From contig OX453284.1 in assembly GCA_949710005.1 (NCBI GenBank), forward strand, positions 4,742,001-4,806,000: DNA of 64,000 nucleotides, given 5' to 3'. Below are positions 12,701 through 24,240 of the stretch, piece after piece (position 1 is the first letter of the stretch; each line of letters begins with the position of its first letter). A program made the position numbers and the translations under genes. The stretch comes from Ricordea florida. Its lineage: Eukaryota; Cnidaria; Anthozoa; Corallimorpharia; Ricordeidae. The notes under the pieces were generated by a model that saw nothing but the letters and a program-made list of their open reading frames with translations, ran no database searches and was not told the origin of the DNA.

Positions 12701-15700
12701 TGTGTAACCTCATTTAAAAAGGCTATTTATAGTCATCTGTTAACGAGATACAATGACGTTGATCATTTTAGCTTAAGTGTAACTTAATTTTATTTCTTAC
12801 TTTTATGCTAATTGATCCATCTTAGCTGTAGTTTTATTGCAATTGTAGTTTGTAGATGTTCTTTGTAAGGATATTTTAATTGTAATATACTTTTTACTCT
12901 TTTAATCTTATTCATATATATATTTATAGTTCCTTTTCTTTAACGATATGTATTTTGTTACTCAATTTCTTGTTTTACAATTTAGTTTGAGGGCCACCAG
13001 TTATTCAGTTGAAGTACTGTCCCGTGTTACCCTCGTTAAATAAAGTTGATTATTATTATTATTTATTATAAGAACTCGGGAGCACCGATATGAAGACGAC
13101 AATTGTCGTCACCGAAGTCTACTGATCAAAGTTCACGCTGAAAGCGTATCGTACCGGTGCCAGAGTTTGTAATGATTTTGTAGCTTAAGAGGACGATTAG
13201 CGAGGCCCTGTTAGGGGTAAATTTCGACAAGCGACATGGCTTTGAAACGGCAACATGAAGGAGCTGAAATGGCGACGAAAGACGAGCCGCTCACGGGAAA
13301 TTACGACAGCGACCTTCGACCTTCGGAAATTGCGACATGAAAAGGTTTGAAACTCAGACGCGCGACATAAAGAACCTCACTAACAGGGCCTCATTAGCGG
13401 TCGTACTAAAATCAAAAGGAGTTTAAATGTTTCCAGTTAGGACAATGGCCAACTTGGAGACTGAATTTTATGAGCCTTTGACTCGGCCAGGCGCTAAACG
13501 TGACCAGATGATAACTATTCGCTCTTCCGACGTTGGCCGCCGCCAAGATTACAAGCAGTATATGAATTTCAGTTGGCTCGAAAGTGATCTGAAGATCTCT
13601 TGCTAATGTAGTAAGCTTTGCTGAGAACTCAGAGCGAAATGAGCACTTGAATGAGAACTTATATGAGCGAAATGAGCACTTGTTGTTAAACGAAACGACT
13701 CTGACTGAAAACAGAATAAATTGACGAATCCAAGATGTGAAACCGAAGAACTTCTGTCGCCAACCAGGATAAGAAACGTCGCATGGAGGACTTTTCTACT
13801 GATTTAAGTGTTAGTACTAACAGGAATGGAATTGGAGAAGTATTGGGACGGTCAAGAAGTATGTCAACGTTTACCATTAAATATGGAGGCGCATGCCGTG
13901 ACGGCGGAGAACCACGAAGATTACATACCTCTTATTAATCGAGTTCGAGGTCCGTACTGTAAAATACGGACCGAGGATCCGTATTTTACAGTACGGACCG
14001 AGAAAACGAAGTTAATAAGATATTTATTTTATCTCTGGAGTCATTTTGGCGACCAAAACAAACTTTAGCGGACCGTACAGTGAAGTACGGCCCGCTAAAT
14101 TGACCAATCACAGCGCGCGTACTAACTGAGAGATATAATAAAATGTAAGAAAGTCATTAAAGGGTTCGAAAAGAGTAAGTCATGTAGAAAATGTATTAAA
14201 CGTTATATTATATACAATACACCACAAGCCGTTACAATGAAAAGTTTTCTGTCTATTGATTTCCGAATTTACCTTGAAGTGAACTAGATTGTGTTGAAGT
14301 AGACATGTTGGAAAAATAGGCTTACCTGTTTTGCTTACTGTTGTGTGACTCATCATATTTACATTGTATTAAATAGATGTAGGCAAACCTAAAAGCGGAG
14401 CTCCTCACACAGTCCCTCCAAAAATGCTTGAAAACTTGTAGGAAGAACTCAGCTTTATGCTTATGTCCCTCCAAAAACGCTTGAAAACTTGTAGGAAGAA
14501 AATTTTTCCTCCAAAACCGCTATGAATAATCCGTTTCTTCAGCAAAACATTGTAGACTGCTGTAGATTGCTGGCTGTAGGTTGTGTAGCCGCGGCAAGCC
14601 GCGAAAAGCGAGCGAAAAACAAAGCCTCGTTTCGGTTTAAGACCTTCTAAATATCCCGGATGACTATGGCCGCCATGTTGGGGCAACATCGTCGTCGTCG
14701 CTAGGCGCACGCGCCCGCGATCCATGTCGCTGGCCACGATGACCATGAAAACTCAAACGCATGGTTTTCTCAATTTCTATCCTCGCACGGTAGTTATGGG
14801 GCTCCGCTCTGCGGCTCTTCGAGCCGCTGTTGAGCTCCGCCAAAAACAAGAAGTTATAAGGATAAAAACAAAGATTCCTTCATTAATGATGGTAAGTGTG
14901 ATTCAGCCTTTTAAGTGCAACCCTGAATATATATACCACTGATAACCTAAAATGAGATGATAATGTAAATAAACTAGTTCAACTTGATAAAGGATTGAGA
15001 GTCTTAAGGATTTTAAGATCATCACTAACATACTTTTCAAAAATGCAAGAAAGACTTGTTTGGTATGATTCGTCAGCTGGGCAATCCTACATGGTTTTGT
15101 TCATTATCAGCTGCAGAATCAAAGTGGACATTTCTGTTGAATACATTGAATAGACTTGTAGACAACAAAAACTATAATGATGATAAAATTGCCAATGTCA
15201 TGGCAACAAAATTCAGACCTTATTCAGAAGGACCCTGTTACATGTGTTAGAAACTTTGAACTCACAGACAGTGAGCAGCAGGATACCAGAACTACTTTTG
15301 GTTTCGGTGCCATTTAATCCTGTACCCTTATGTTAAGTTATCAAATTTTTTAACAACTGTATGCTTGCCACCTGCCTTATAACTGATGCCTAGTGCAGTC
15401 AAATGATTGGCGTCATGTACTCACTGTATGTTTATATCAAAAAGCTACTCGGCTCCCTGGTCACTTTTATGTTGTGATTATAGATTATTAAAATTATCTT
15501 CAATTTCAATCAATCACAACTCTGAAAAAAACACCTCGTTAATTTTTTAATTATTTATTTTTTCTCTGTTTTGTAAGCATATCCATGAGTTCACCATAGT
15601 CCTACTTTGATTATTACTTAACATCTAATGCGCCAAATAAGTGTATTGAACAAACGTCGGATGCGGTTTCTCCCCCGGAAGCAACTGGAGGACTTTTACA

Positions 15701-18700
15701 TGAAGGTTATATTGCCATCGGTGACGTACGGTTTAGTGGTTTGGGGATCATGCAACAAGACACACTTCAACAATCTGGAAAAACTACACGTAAGGGCCGG
15801 ACGTATTGTATACGGTCTACCATGGGACAGTAGTGCTAAAGACGTCTTAAAGCGTACAAAATGGGACAGTTTGGAAACAATATACAAGGTGCGATTGACG
15901 GAGTTTGTTTTCAAATGCTTAAAGGGTTACACCGTTCCGGAATTCAAGGACTTATTTGTGCAGAGGAACTCAAGTCGCGAAAGTAGACGAAATGGAGACA
16001 TCATCCTTCCAAGACCTGAAACGAATTTTATCAGGAACTCTATACAATACAGAGGAGCAATAGCCTGGAACAGTTTATCTAACAAGGAATTAGCAGCAAG
16101 TAACGTAAACGAATTCAAGCGTTTACTAGCTAAATTTGACACTGGAAAAATATGTTTCGATTCCATTGCAGCTGTCATTAAGCACAAGGACAATTTTTAT
16201 GAATATTATTAATATTAATTGATTTAAATTGAATGCTGCAAACCTTTTGAAGTGAAGATATACATTGATTCGAAGAATTGTATATATATTTAAACATCTT
16301 AAACGTTTTTACTGATATTTACATTATCATTTACTTAATAATTTAATTTAAATGTACGACCCCACCAGCTATGCTGAATATTTTATCGTGCTTAAATAAA
16401 GTTATCATTCATTCATTCATTCAACTCAATTTTCTCCAATCCATAAATGATGAAATTAAGACTTGTATAATGCACTATTTGATATTCTCGATGTGTTTGG
16501 GGAATGCTCAGGTTAAAAGGTTGATCATGACAAGACAGAAATATTTTCTCTTGGGAATATTGTTTTACGAGTGGCAGATTTTCCAAGGCACAATATTTGC
16601 GTAAGTATTAAAATTCTTGGAGTCTTCTTTGGGTATGATATTAAACAAAGGGATACTCTTAATTTTAAACAAACAAATGAAGGATATAAAGAAGTCAATA
16701 AATATGTGGAAATGGAGAGGACTTTCTTTGATAGGAAGGATTCAGATAGTTAAGACTTTGACAATTCCTAAACTTATGCACCGAGCGTCTGCCATTGCGA
16801 TACCCAATGACCTAATTAAGGAGGCCAACTCTTATTTTTTATACCTTTATCTGGAATGGGAAAGATAGAGTCAAACGTAATGCTCTCATATCTGACATAA
16901 AAGATGGTGGATTAGGAGTGTTGGATATTGAATGTATGATCAAGGCAACACGAGTCACATGTATTAAGAAGCTTTTGCAGGATTATTCTAATTCTTGGAT
17001 TTCTATTATATTGTAACTTTGATACCGCTAAACGCAAAATATCCTTACCAGCTTATTATAAGGAATGTCTTGATACTTGGTCTGAACTAAACGGAAAAAC
17101 ACATGGCTCCTCTCAGGATGTTTTTATTGAAATTATCTGGAACAATAAGTTTCTTTGCGTTGGAAAAGTGTCTGCATATAAAGACGATATGATCAAGTTA
17201 GGTCTTCGTAAGATTGGAAATGTCATACCAGTGTTTAACTCTATCCTTTCTAATGTGTGTATTACTTCATTGCTATCTCCTGAACAAAGATTTTTTCTTA
17301 AGGGTCTCATTGATTCAATTCCGATACAATGGCGTACCCTTGTTAGAGCCTCTACTGATGTGCCATTGATTATTGAACACATTCCAGAGGACCCTACTAT
17401 AAGACTGGATGACAAGAGCTCAGTTCCAATCTTGGATACCTCTTCCAAACAAATCTATAGATTTTTTTTGGAAAAGAAACAAATTCCACCCACCGCAAGG
17501 AGGAACACTAACAGATAAATACCCTAATGTTAACACTGAATGGGATAAAGTTTTTTCTTTACCGTTCCGTACTATGCTGGAGTCCAAGATAAGGGAATTT
17601 CAATACAAAATTGTGAATCGCATTGCTTACACAAACGAAAAACTTTATCGTTTGGTCTAACTGTCTCTCCTGATTGTACCTTTTGTAGAGAAACAATGGA
17701 ATCCATTAAGCATCTGCTTTCTTCTTGTAAAATATCCTCTGAATTTTGGAAACATGTTTTATCCTGGCTTAAAGATAACTGTGTCTGTGTGGAAATATTG
17801 AAAGAGCTGGATCAAATTTTTGGGAAGTTAGAACTAAAAGAAGATTTTATTTTATTTAATCATATTTTGTTGTTGGGGAAACATTATATTTACTCCAAAA
17901 AGTGTCAAAATAGATTACCTACATTTCCAGGTTTCATTGTTTGGGAAAAAAGGATTTATAAAATTGAGCTTAATATTGCTAGAGGGAAAAGTAAGCTGTC
18001 TAAGCATTTTGAAAAATGGGAAAAATAAGCCAAGACAATGGCTTAGGAGAAGAGTGATATACCTAACAGCTGCAAAATGTTCTATTTAATTGACCATGTC
18101 TTTTCTTTGATTTACTATTGGATGTTTTTCTTTTTTTTTCCTTAATTTTAATTTTGAATATTGTGAATTAATTGTATTTTTATAACTTTTCTTGTAGAAT
18201 TTGTTTTTTTTTTGTTTTGTGTTTTTGTCTGATGTAATTGTAATTCAGCAACTTGTAATTTGTATGTTTTACAAAATTGATAAGTTTAATAAAGATTAAT
18301 AAATTACAAAAAATATTCATAATAGAAGCAGCAGTGCTATTGGTATTAGTAGTAGGAAGAAAAATTGCAAAATGTTTTTTAATTCCACTCTTGCACAACA
18401 TATAAAATCTAACTTCTTGCTTGTCACTATTGTTCTTGATACACAGTTGTCTTCTGAAGCAAACCCTATTCTGGAAAGACTTGCCTCAAAGTTGGAGGAC
18501 ATTGTGGACGAGGGTTAGTTTGCCATTCACAAGTTACTGTTCAGTTTTTTTTATCTAGGACTTGGAATCTGGATTTCTAAACCTTGAAAGGTTTAGTAGA
18601 CACGATAGTGTAGTTTTAAGTGTGGTGTAGTGTAGTCTTTTAGGAGACATGATAGTGTAGTTTTTAGTGTGGTGTAGTGTAGTTTTTTTTTTAGTGTAGT

Positions 18701-21632
18701 GTAGTCTTTTAGGAGACACGATAGTGTAGTGGTTAGCGTGTTGGACTCCAGAATAGGAGGTCCGGAGTTTGAGCCCTGGTGGTGACACTTTTTTGTTTCC
18801 TCAGACAAGAAACTCCAGTCCACACTGTCTCTCTCCATCCAGGTGTGTAAATGGGTACCGGCAATATATTTGCTGGGGGTAACCCTAAGTTAGACTAGCA
18901 TCCTATCCAGTGGGAGTAACAATACTCCCATGTGCTTCATGAAACCGGGATAAGCTCCGGCCGTGAGGGATTTACTTTTGCCTTGATAATTATTGTTCAA
19001 TTTAAAGAAAAGTTCTGTTTCTCCAGGTAGTAGTGTGGCTGTTTCTCAAAGTGATGGAATATATCTTGGAGATTTTTTACCCGATATTGAGGATGACAGC
19101 GGATACTGCACTTACAAAGGCTCTCTAACCACTCCAGCCTGTTACCAATCTGTGCGGTGGATCGTACAGGAAGAGAAACTACCAATAACAGAGAACCAGG
19201 TAAAATGGGATTCTCAATCAACACTGTTTCGCAGAAATAAAACAAAATAATCATTACACTGACCAGTCAAACTGCGCCAATTAACATCCTTTCCAAACAT
19301 ATTATTGTCATTATCGTTACATTGTCACTGTCATTGTCATTAGGGAGTTTACGATCTCCGAAGGGGGCGGTAAACGAAATTAAATTAAAAGGTCACCTCA
19401 AAATATAACTTTGCTCTTGTCTTTCGCAATTATTCATTTTCGTTCACGTCCTACAAAATAGGCGAAATATCCCAGAAATAAATGGGTACGAGCGGTTTCA
19501 GAGTGAAAATAGAAAATGAAAGATTCTCTGTTACATGCTTACTTTGTCATCAAAACCTCAAATATGGTGATTTCACGTCGTCGTTATGCAGAGGACCGCT
19601 AATATACTTGCTTAAATCCGTGCTGCACGTGCAGCACGAGTATTTATACTCTTTTAACCAATGATATTATTGCTTTGTGGGGTTGTCGTAGTCGTTGCCG
19701 TCTCCCTATTGTCAATTTTTTTTTTTGGGGGGGGGAGGGAAGGGGGGCTTCACGACTTTACTGGAACGTCGAATGCGTGGCGACTTAATCCACACTTTCA
19801 AAATAATCAACGGTTTTGTGATCTATGGTCACAATATGTTTGGGAAGAATACACAGTTATCAAGCTCGTAATCTTAATGTCACTTCTCACCATCCATGAA
19901 GATCAGCGCATGCCTGCTTTAACAATAGTTATCAAATATTAGAACCAGCTGCCACAACGCGTGCGAAATTCAACAAGTATCAAAGCCTTTAAGGATGGTC
20001 TTGTTATCTAAATATGATTCGCCTAATGGTTCTGTTACATAGTTGCATGCTAATGTCACTAACTTGTCATCAATCATTTTCACCAGTTCATTAGATCTCC
20101 ATTCTTTCTTTGCCACCTCGTTCCATAGCCAATCATTTGTAATTGTTTAGAATAACTTTATCACAAGTCATTTCAGAATATATTACGTCCAATAATATAA
20201 ATACTCGCTGTAATTTTCAAGTCACACTCTCCCTCTCCCTTTCACGTCATTTAGTTTTATACGTCTTGTGTAGTTGATCGTAAGTCTGTTCCGTTATTGC
20301 TGTAGATAGATATGATTTATCCTTAGAAAATAAAACAACTCGAAGGAGAAGTAGTTAACAGGTTCTGGAAATTATCGGAAGAAATCCTTAATAGAATAAG
20401 CGATAAAAGTTGACATGACAATTATTTACTAGCCGAGCCAATCGCGATGTTGCCATGCGGCAAAATATCTAGTTTTTATAACGATTTTGTCGTTCTCTGT
20501 TTTAGTATTTTTTCTGATTTTTGTATTCTTACAATCATACAGTTTACCAATCTGTGTTTCTATCACTTGTTCACAATAATTTTGTAAATAGGCCAGTTGA
20601 AAATAGAGATATCCTGAAGTGATATAATAAAGTTATCTTATTTTCGAGGTATCCATAGAAATCTTCTGGGCTTGCATTGGAGGGAGTTTCGTGGGATATG
20701 ATTTCTAAAAATAGCTTCGCCCGCTTGCCACTGTGTTGGGAACACGACCTAACAAGTGGTGTCGCTCCTAGTAAAGGGCTCCTATTGCGTAATGGTATCA
20801 AGATTTGAAGTTAAGCTCATCTGATATTACTAAAAGAATGATCGCAAATAAAGGTTATCCGGAAAGAAAGCTACAGTAATGGAAATTGAGTACAGGAAGC
20901 AGCGTTCACTCCAACCTGACCTGGTGCCCAGTTCCGCGCACTCTCACGTTCTCATTTGACGATGTAATCTAACTTAATTAGTCGGGCAACCGACTATAAG
21001 TTTACACTCGAGTTTCATCGCAAATCGCAGTCACGTGCAATGGGGAATACCGCAGACACGTAATACGGGCGCAACCTTCTTTCTACGATGTCGAAGTCGA
21101 TGGCGAATAACAAATGGTGTCATCTTTTCTACGCTCAAACATACAGACCCACACACCGTTCGCGATAGACCCAATCTAAAATTATGGCGTGTGTAATGAG
21201 CGTATGAAAATAGCAAAAGAATCAAATGATTTAGCGAATGTCTCACTAGAATCAAACGAGTTAGCAGTGAACAGAAAATGTGGACAGAGTGACAGAAGAG
21301 CATTTGCTGAGAAAGACAAGGTGCCTCGCGATGAAACTCGAGCAAACGACAACAAAGATGCCACGTTGGAAACCAGGACCTTGGTACCCTTAGTATTTCT
21401 TTTTTGGACCACTCCGCACCATAAGTGGTCAACACTCATAACATAAGAAAAGTGCCCCTTGTCTTTCTTGAGTAATTTTGGGTTATTAATACACTTATTT
21501 GCATTCTTTCTTTTTCAGCTGTCGGCGTTCAGAAAACTTCACGCCGCACATGGTTACGAGGAAGGCAAGATGTGTAATAATTTCAGACCAGTGCAAGACC
21601 TGAACGGACGCACCGTCAGTTACATAATATAG
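9690..21632 (+). CDS. Secreted alpha-carbonic anhydrase (7 exons)
   Basis: Reversible CO2 hydration to bicarbonate, outside the cell. Exons: 9690-9747 (signal peptide [16 protein letters not shown]), 10317-10352, 11489-11823, 12164-12256, 18447-18513, 19027-19199, 21519-21632 (TAG stop). Phases agree throughout (1,1,0,0,1,0), giving 291 aa. All three zinc ligands are present: the two His of FHFHFG and the His of AEVHFVFYN. The proton-shuttle His is in NNGHAP, and the Glu and Thr of the gating pair are in GSEHTVD and SLTTPAC. Cys in YPDC and in TTPAC form the pair that makes the usual disulfide of secreted members. The C-terminal [12 protein letters not shown] motif is intact. There is no GPI or transmembrane tail, so the product should be soluble and secreted. 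Intron 4 is 6.2 kb and full of transposons. Family role: bicarbonate supply, for example at coral calcifying tissue (inference). Confidence 0.93.
11041..11482 (+). mobile_element. LINE 3' fragment abutting a splice acceptor
   Basis: A frame here reads [20 protein letters not shown], followed by [20 protein letters not shown] and a stop. This is the C-terminal signature of CR1/L2-like LINE polymerases. The 3' end is an AAATGAATAAATAAATA tail that stops about 8 bases before the acceptor AG of carbonic anhydrase exon 3. The polypyrimidine and branch region of that intron therefore overlaps LINE sequence. Confidence 0.6.
12339..12393 (+). repeat. 55-bp direct repeat, left copy
   Basis: Starts ATATTCATAATAGAAGCAGC. 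It matches 18313-18367 over 55 bases with two A/T mismatches. Together the copies bracket the 5.9-kb transposon-filled core of carbonic anhydrase intron 4. Confidence 0.85.
12577..13075 (+). mobile_element. LINE 3' fragment inside Helitron relic
   Basis: Translation includes [20 protein letters not shown] and [14 protein letters not shown], the C-terminal end of a LINE reverse transcriptase. It is followed by an AT-rich 3' UTR and a TTATTATTATTATT tail at about 13052-13070. The sequences on both sides match contiguous sequence at about 5520 in the other relic, so the LINE inserted into the Helitron-like element. Confidence 0.65.
13931..14142 (+). mobile_element. MITE with nested palindromes
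   Basis: Begins near TTATTAATCGAGTTCGAGGT. It contains the palindromic pair GGTCCGTACTGTAAAATACG and its reverse complement, then GGACCGTACAGTGAAGTACG, and ends near CAGCGCGCGTACTAACTGAG and AGATATAATAAA. The same family occurs inverted at 33514-33796, and divergent copies lie in each of the three CAP-to-mucin introns. It is non-coding and presumably mobilised by a DNA transposase elsewhere. Confidence 0.7.
15560..16425 (+). mobile_element. LINE 3' fragment with (CATT)n tail
   Basis: An open frame at 15628-16212 (194 aa) reads [20 protein letters not shown], with [16 protein letters not shown] and [20 protein letters not shown]. These are the post-catalytic thumb and C-terminal segments of a CR1/L2-like reverse transcriptase. 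It is followed by a 3' UTR and an AATAAAGTTAT(CATT)n tail at about 16395-16420. The 5' truncation is usual for LINEs. It lies in carbonic anhydrase intron 4. Confidence 0.75.
16430..18312 (+). mobile_element. L1/Tx1-like LINE fragment
   Basis: Frame-broken polymerase C-terminal half: [11 protein letters not shown], then [55 protein letters not shown] and [20 protein letters not shown]. It ends around 18028, followed by a T-rich 3' UTR and an AATAAAGATTAATAAATTAC tail that stops where the right copy of the 55-bp direct repeat begins. Several stops and shifts show it is inactive. Confidence 0.72.
18313..18367 (+). repeat. 55-bp direct repeat, right copy
   Basis: Near-identical partner of 12339-12393, immediately after a LINE tail. 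It lies about 80 bases before carbonic anhydrase exon 5. Confidence 0.85.
18705..18995 (+). mobile_element. tRNA-derived SINE
   Basis: The head GTGTAGTGGTTAGCGTGTTG and the B-box-like GGAGTTTGAGCCCTGG are tRNA-like. The body includes GTGTGTAAATGGGTACCGGC and TACTCCCATGTGCTTCATG. The body matches the minus-strand element at 44225-44525, so this is a dispersed family. It sits between carbonic anhydrase exons 5 and 6, ending about 30 bases before exon 6. A partly tandem GATAGTGTAGT run precedes it at 18600-18700. Confidence 0.65.
19340..19670. repeat. Unclassified interspersed repeat
   Basis: Includes a CG-containing block starting GGGAGTTTACGATCTCCGAA and the palindrome CGTGCTGCACGTGCAGCACG. 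There is no coding signal. It looks like a non-autonomous DNA element in carbonic anhydrase intron 6. Borders are approximate. Confidence 0.35.
19760..20020 (+). mobile_element. LINE C-terminal fragment
   Basis: Degenerate frames read [15 protein letters not shown] and [20 protein letters not shown], the last conserved part of a LINE reverse transcriptase. It lies in carbonic anhydrase intron 6 and is heavily decayed. Confidence 0.5.
20981..21443 (+). repeat. 0.5-kb dispersed repeat, copy B
   Basis: Second copy of the 6591-7109 element, same orientation, in carbonic anhydrase intron 6. It shares the hairpin start AGTCGGGCAACCGACT and the ending GTGGTCAACACTCATAAC. Relative to copy A it lacks short segments around 21098, 21205 and 21256. 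Confidence 0.6.
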
Positions 21633-21772
21633 ACTCGTCCAGGAGAACGAACCAGATACTCAAACTCTCAGCTATATAGACAAATTATATTATTCTATTT
21701 ATATATTATTACTATTTTATATTATTCTATTATTCTTTATTCTAAAAGGGGTGTAAAAATGAGGGGTGTAAA

Positions 21773-21778
21773 AATAAA
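21773..21778 (+). terminator. Polyadenylation signal of carbonic anhydrase gene
   Basis: AATAAA 140 bases after the TAG stop at 21630-21632, in AT-rich 3' UTR sequence. It is the most likely poly(A) signal. Confidence 0.6.
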
Positions 21779-22589
21779 ACCGTAACAAACCCTATTGAGG
21801 TCGAATATTATATGTAATTGATCTGCTGTTTCATTAAATGGTATAAATAGTCAAAGAGATGCAAGTCGTATAGGTAATAGCATGACTTACAGTGGTGTTT
21901 GGTAATAATACCGCGAGTATTATTTCAAAAGTCCCATGAGCGGTTGTAGGTATTTAATTTGTATATAAGATGCGCTGAAATGTTTGAACTTTCCGTGTAT
22001 TGCTTGGCAAAGTGAAATCTTTATTGTTAAATGATAAAGATGGTATAATTTGAGCCTGGAAAATTTGGGAAAGATGTATTTTTCCGATTGTACGGAAAAA
22101 AACATCCAAGTTCTTCCAATATATATTTCGATCACTAGTTATTTTTGAGTCAAGTTATATGTAAGCCATTTAAGATGTCTAGGTCACGTAAAAGTAGAAA
22201 ACAGGCACATAAAAATATGCCTGTGAGCTTGTAAGGTTTCCTAGCTTTTGAATCCACCGTGCAAGAAATGTGTCAAAATTTGTTAACTAGCATTTATAAT
22301 ATAAGCCGAGAAATAACAAAATTGACTTACTTCTTGGCTACATTTATAAAAAGAACTAGAAACCTGGTTCTTTGCGTGTCATCATATCAGCTGATGCAAG
22401 CACGCAAGGGACCATGGTTAGGACTCAGGTTTTGTGAAGTTCGGAATTGTCCCAATTTCTCACTCGTGCATCACCTTGTGTTAGCTTACAACGCGAACAT
22501 AATCTAGTTAATTAGTTAGCACTTTAAGGTCTACCAATCACTGACTCGTGTAATTTGAGCGTGCAATTAGCTTTGAGACCACGCTTCGA

Positions 22590-22980
22590 TAAATGCTTAG
22601 AACATTTTCTGCGACGCAGAAAAACGAAGCTATCGTAAACGCTGCAGCCAATCTACGCTATTTTTTGGAACAAGCAAGTCAGGAAACCAAAGTAAGAAGA
22701 ATTTAATTGTTACGTTAAGTTATATATTAGTTTAGTTTTCATCTATGTTAAAGGCGTGTCATTTCAAGTCAGTTCCCACGCTTGCCGTCAACGCAAGTAC
22801 TTAGAAGTGTTATTCTCTGCTTTTTCACTCTTAGTTCAAACCGGCCGCTTTACGCCAGAATCAATTCAGCTCTACAACAATAATTTCAATCGCTGCTATA
22901 ACGTCAACCTCGACTCAAACGCCTTTCTTCAGAATTGTCTACACTTCGATCGCTATGAGCAACCCTTGATTAAACTTTGA
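22590..22980 (+). other. Exon-like open stretch of unknown nature
   Basis: A frame from ATG at about 22592 reads MLRTFSATQKNEAIVNAAAN and runs to an AAA|GTAAGA donor-like site near 22690. After a gap, a frame at 22756-22980 has coding-like composition (for example LLVQTGRFTPESIQLYNNNF) and ends at a TGA. I recognise no family. It could be two exons of a small gene or a transposon fragment. No promoter or poly(A) evidence links them. Confidence 0.25.
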
Positions 22981-24114
22981 GTTATTGGAACTTTTGGGCT
23001 ATTAAGTCGTGTTTGAATGGCTATGGTTTGCTTGTATCTTAACTCTACACCTTGATATGATAACACGCGCGGCATTTTCTATTTTATAATGAAGAATACA
23101 ACGCTCAAAACCGCACCAAACTAAAGCTCTTTATTATGTTAAAACTTTATCCTGTTAAATCAAAATTTTTTATTCGTCTACTGTGCATCTTCGCCCAAAG
23201 AATATTTATTTTAAGCACTTTTGCCCCGACTTCATGCATTATAAATTACTGCTCTTCCATTTAGGGGCTGTACTGGTCTGAAGTTATTGCACATCCTACC
23301 ATGCGCGAAGCCATGTTTCGCTTTAAGAGATCTGAAAGCCCACACCTGAAACAACAATAGTCAGACATTAGATTTATCATTCCACTTTTACATCATTTCA
23401 CCATATAAGCTCGACCAACCGCGCTAACTCTTCAACGCCGTTGGGATAAGAAGTATACAGTCGGAAATATTTAATAAGATTTAAGGTTGTGCATTTAAAA
23501 GTATTGTCATAGGGAATATATAAGATTGTTCATTTAAACTGCAATACATCATTAGAAGCCATTCACATGACGGTGGAGATATCATGACCAGTTTTAATAA
23601 GGTATATCATTATTGTACCAGTGTTGTGTCTTATGATGTGCCATTAATTGGTGTGGCCAAGATTGTACTGGTATTGCACCGAGATTGCATCGAGGTTGTC
23701 CTAACGCTGTACAAAGGTGGTATAAAAATTGTACCACGTTGTACCAGGGTAGTTTTTCAATTGTGCAGACTCTGGAACGCTTTATCACTTATGCTAAGTA
23801 AAATTTGTCTTTGTTTTTCAGACTATACTAGATTATACTAACCTGCCAATAGTGGATTGGAAGCAACTTAGTTAATACAATCCACTGCACTGATTCGTAA
23901 CAGGGAGGGGTGGTAAGGCAGCCTTTGTAAGTAAGATACTGGTCCCAATTACTAGTTACGGGCAGTAACCGTCGCAGAAGAACTTTGTCTTCTTTGCTAA
24001 CCTCAATACTCTTCCCTGCAAAAAGAAAAAAAAAACGCTAGAGTAAAATACTCCATAATTCTTATGTCTTTTACTTCATATTTTCATCCTCTACGGGTAT
24101 ATGACGAACTTACA

Positions 24115-24240
24115 AAATGACTTGCTCTCAGTTGGCTAGAGTATTTCACCGGTATCGCAAGGTCATGGGTTCCAAGACTGATTTTTTTTTGCAACTGCTA
24201 AAGTCGCTCACACATAACTACGATGATCTTTCACTTATAA
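24115..24240 (+). mobile_element. tRNA-derived SINE head
   Basis: TCTCAGTTGGCTAGAGTATT resembles an A box and GGTCATGGGTTCCAAGAC a B box. It is followed by a T-run and TCGCTCACACATAACTACGA, as in tRNA-derived SINEs. Cloverleaf pairing is poor, so it is not a functional tRNA. Confidence 0.4.

Larger units (their letters stand above)
12466..15480 (+). mobile_element. Helitron-like relic, copy 2, interrupted
   Basis: Shares segments in order with the relic at 5440-6440 but is broken by a LINE tail (12577-13075) and a MITE (13931-14142). At about 15030-15245 it encodes [20 protein letters not shown] followed by [11 protein letters not shown], with only small frame breaks. This resembles the N-terminal Helitron-like domain preceding the Rep/helicase region. 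A short palindrome-bearing segment, GACGACAATTGTCGTC, is at about 13094. It is dead as a transposon. Confidence 0.55.
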
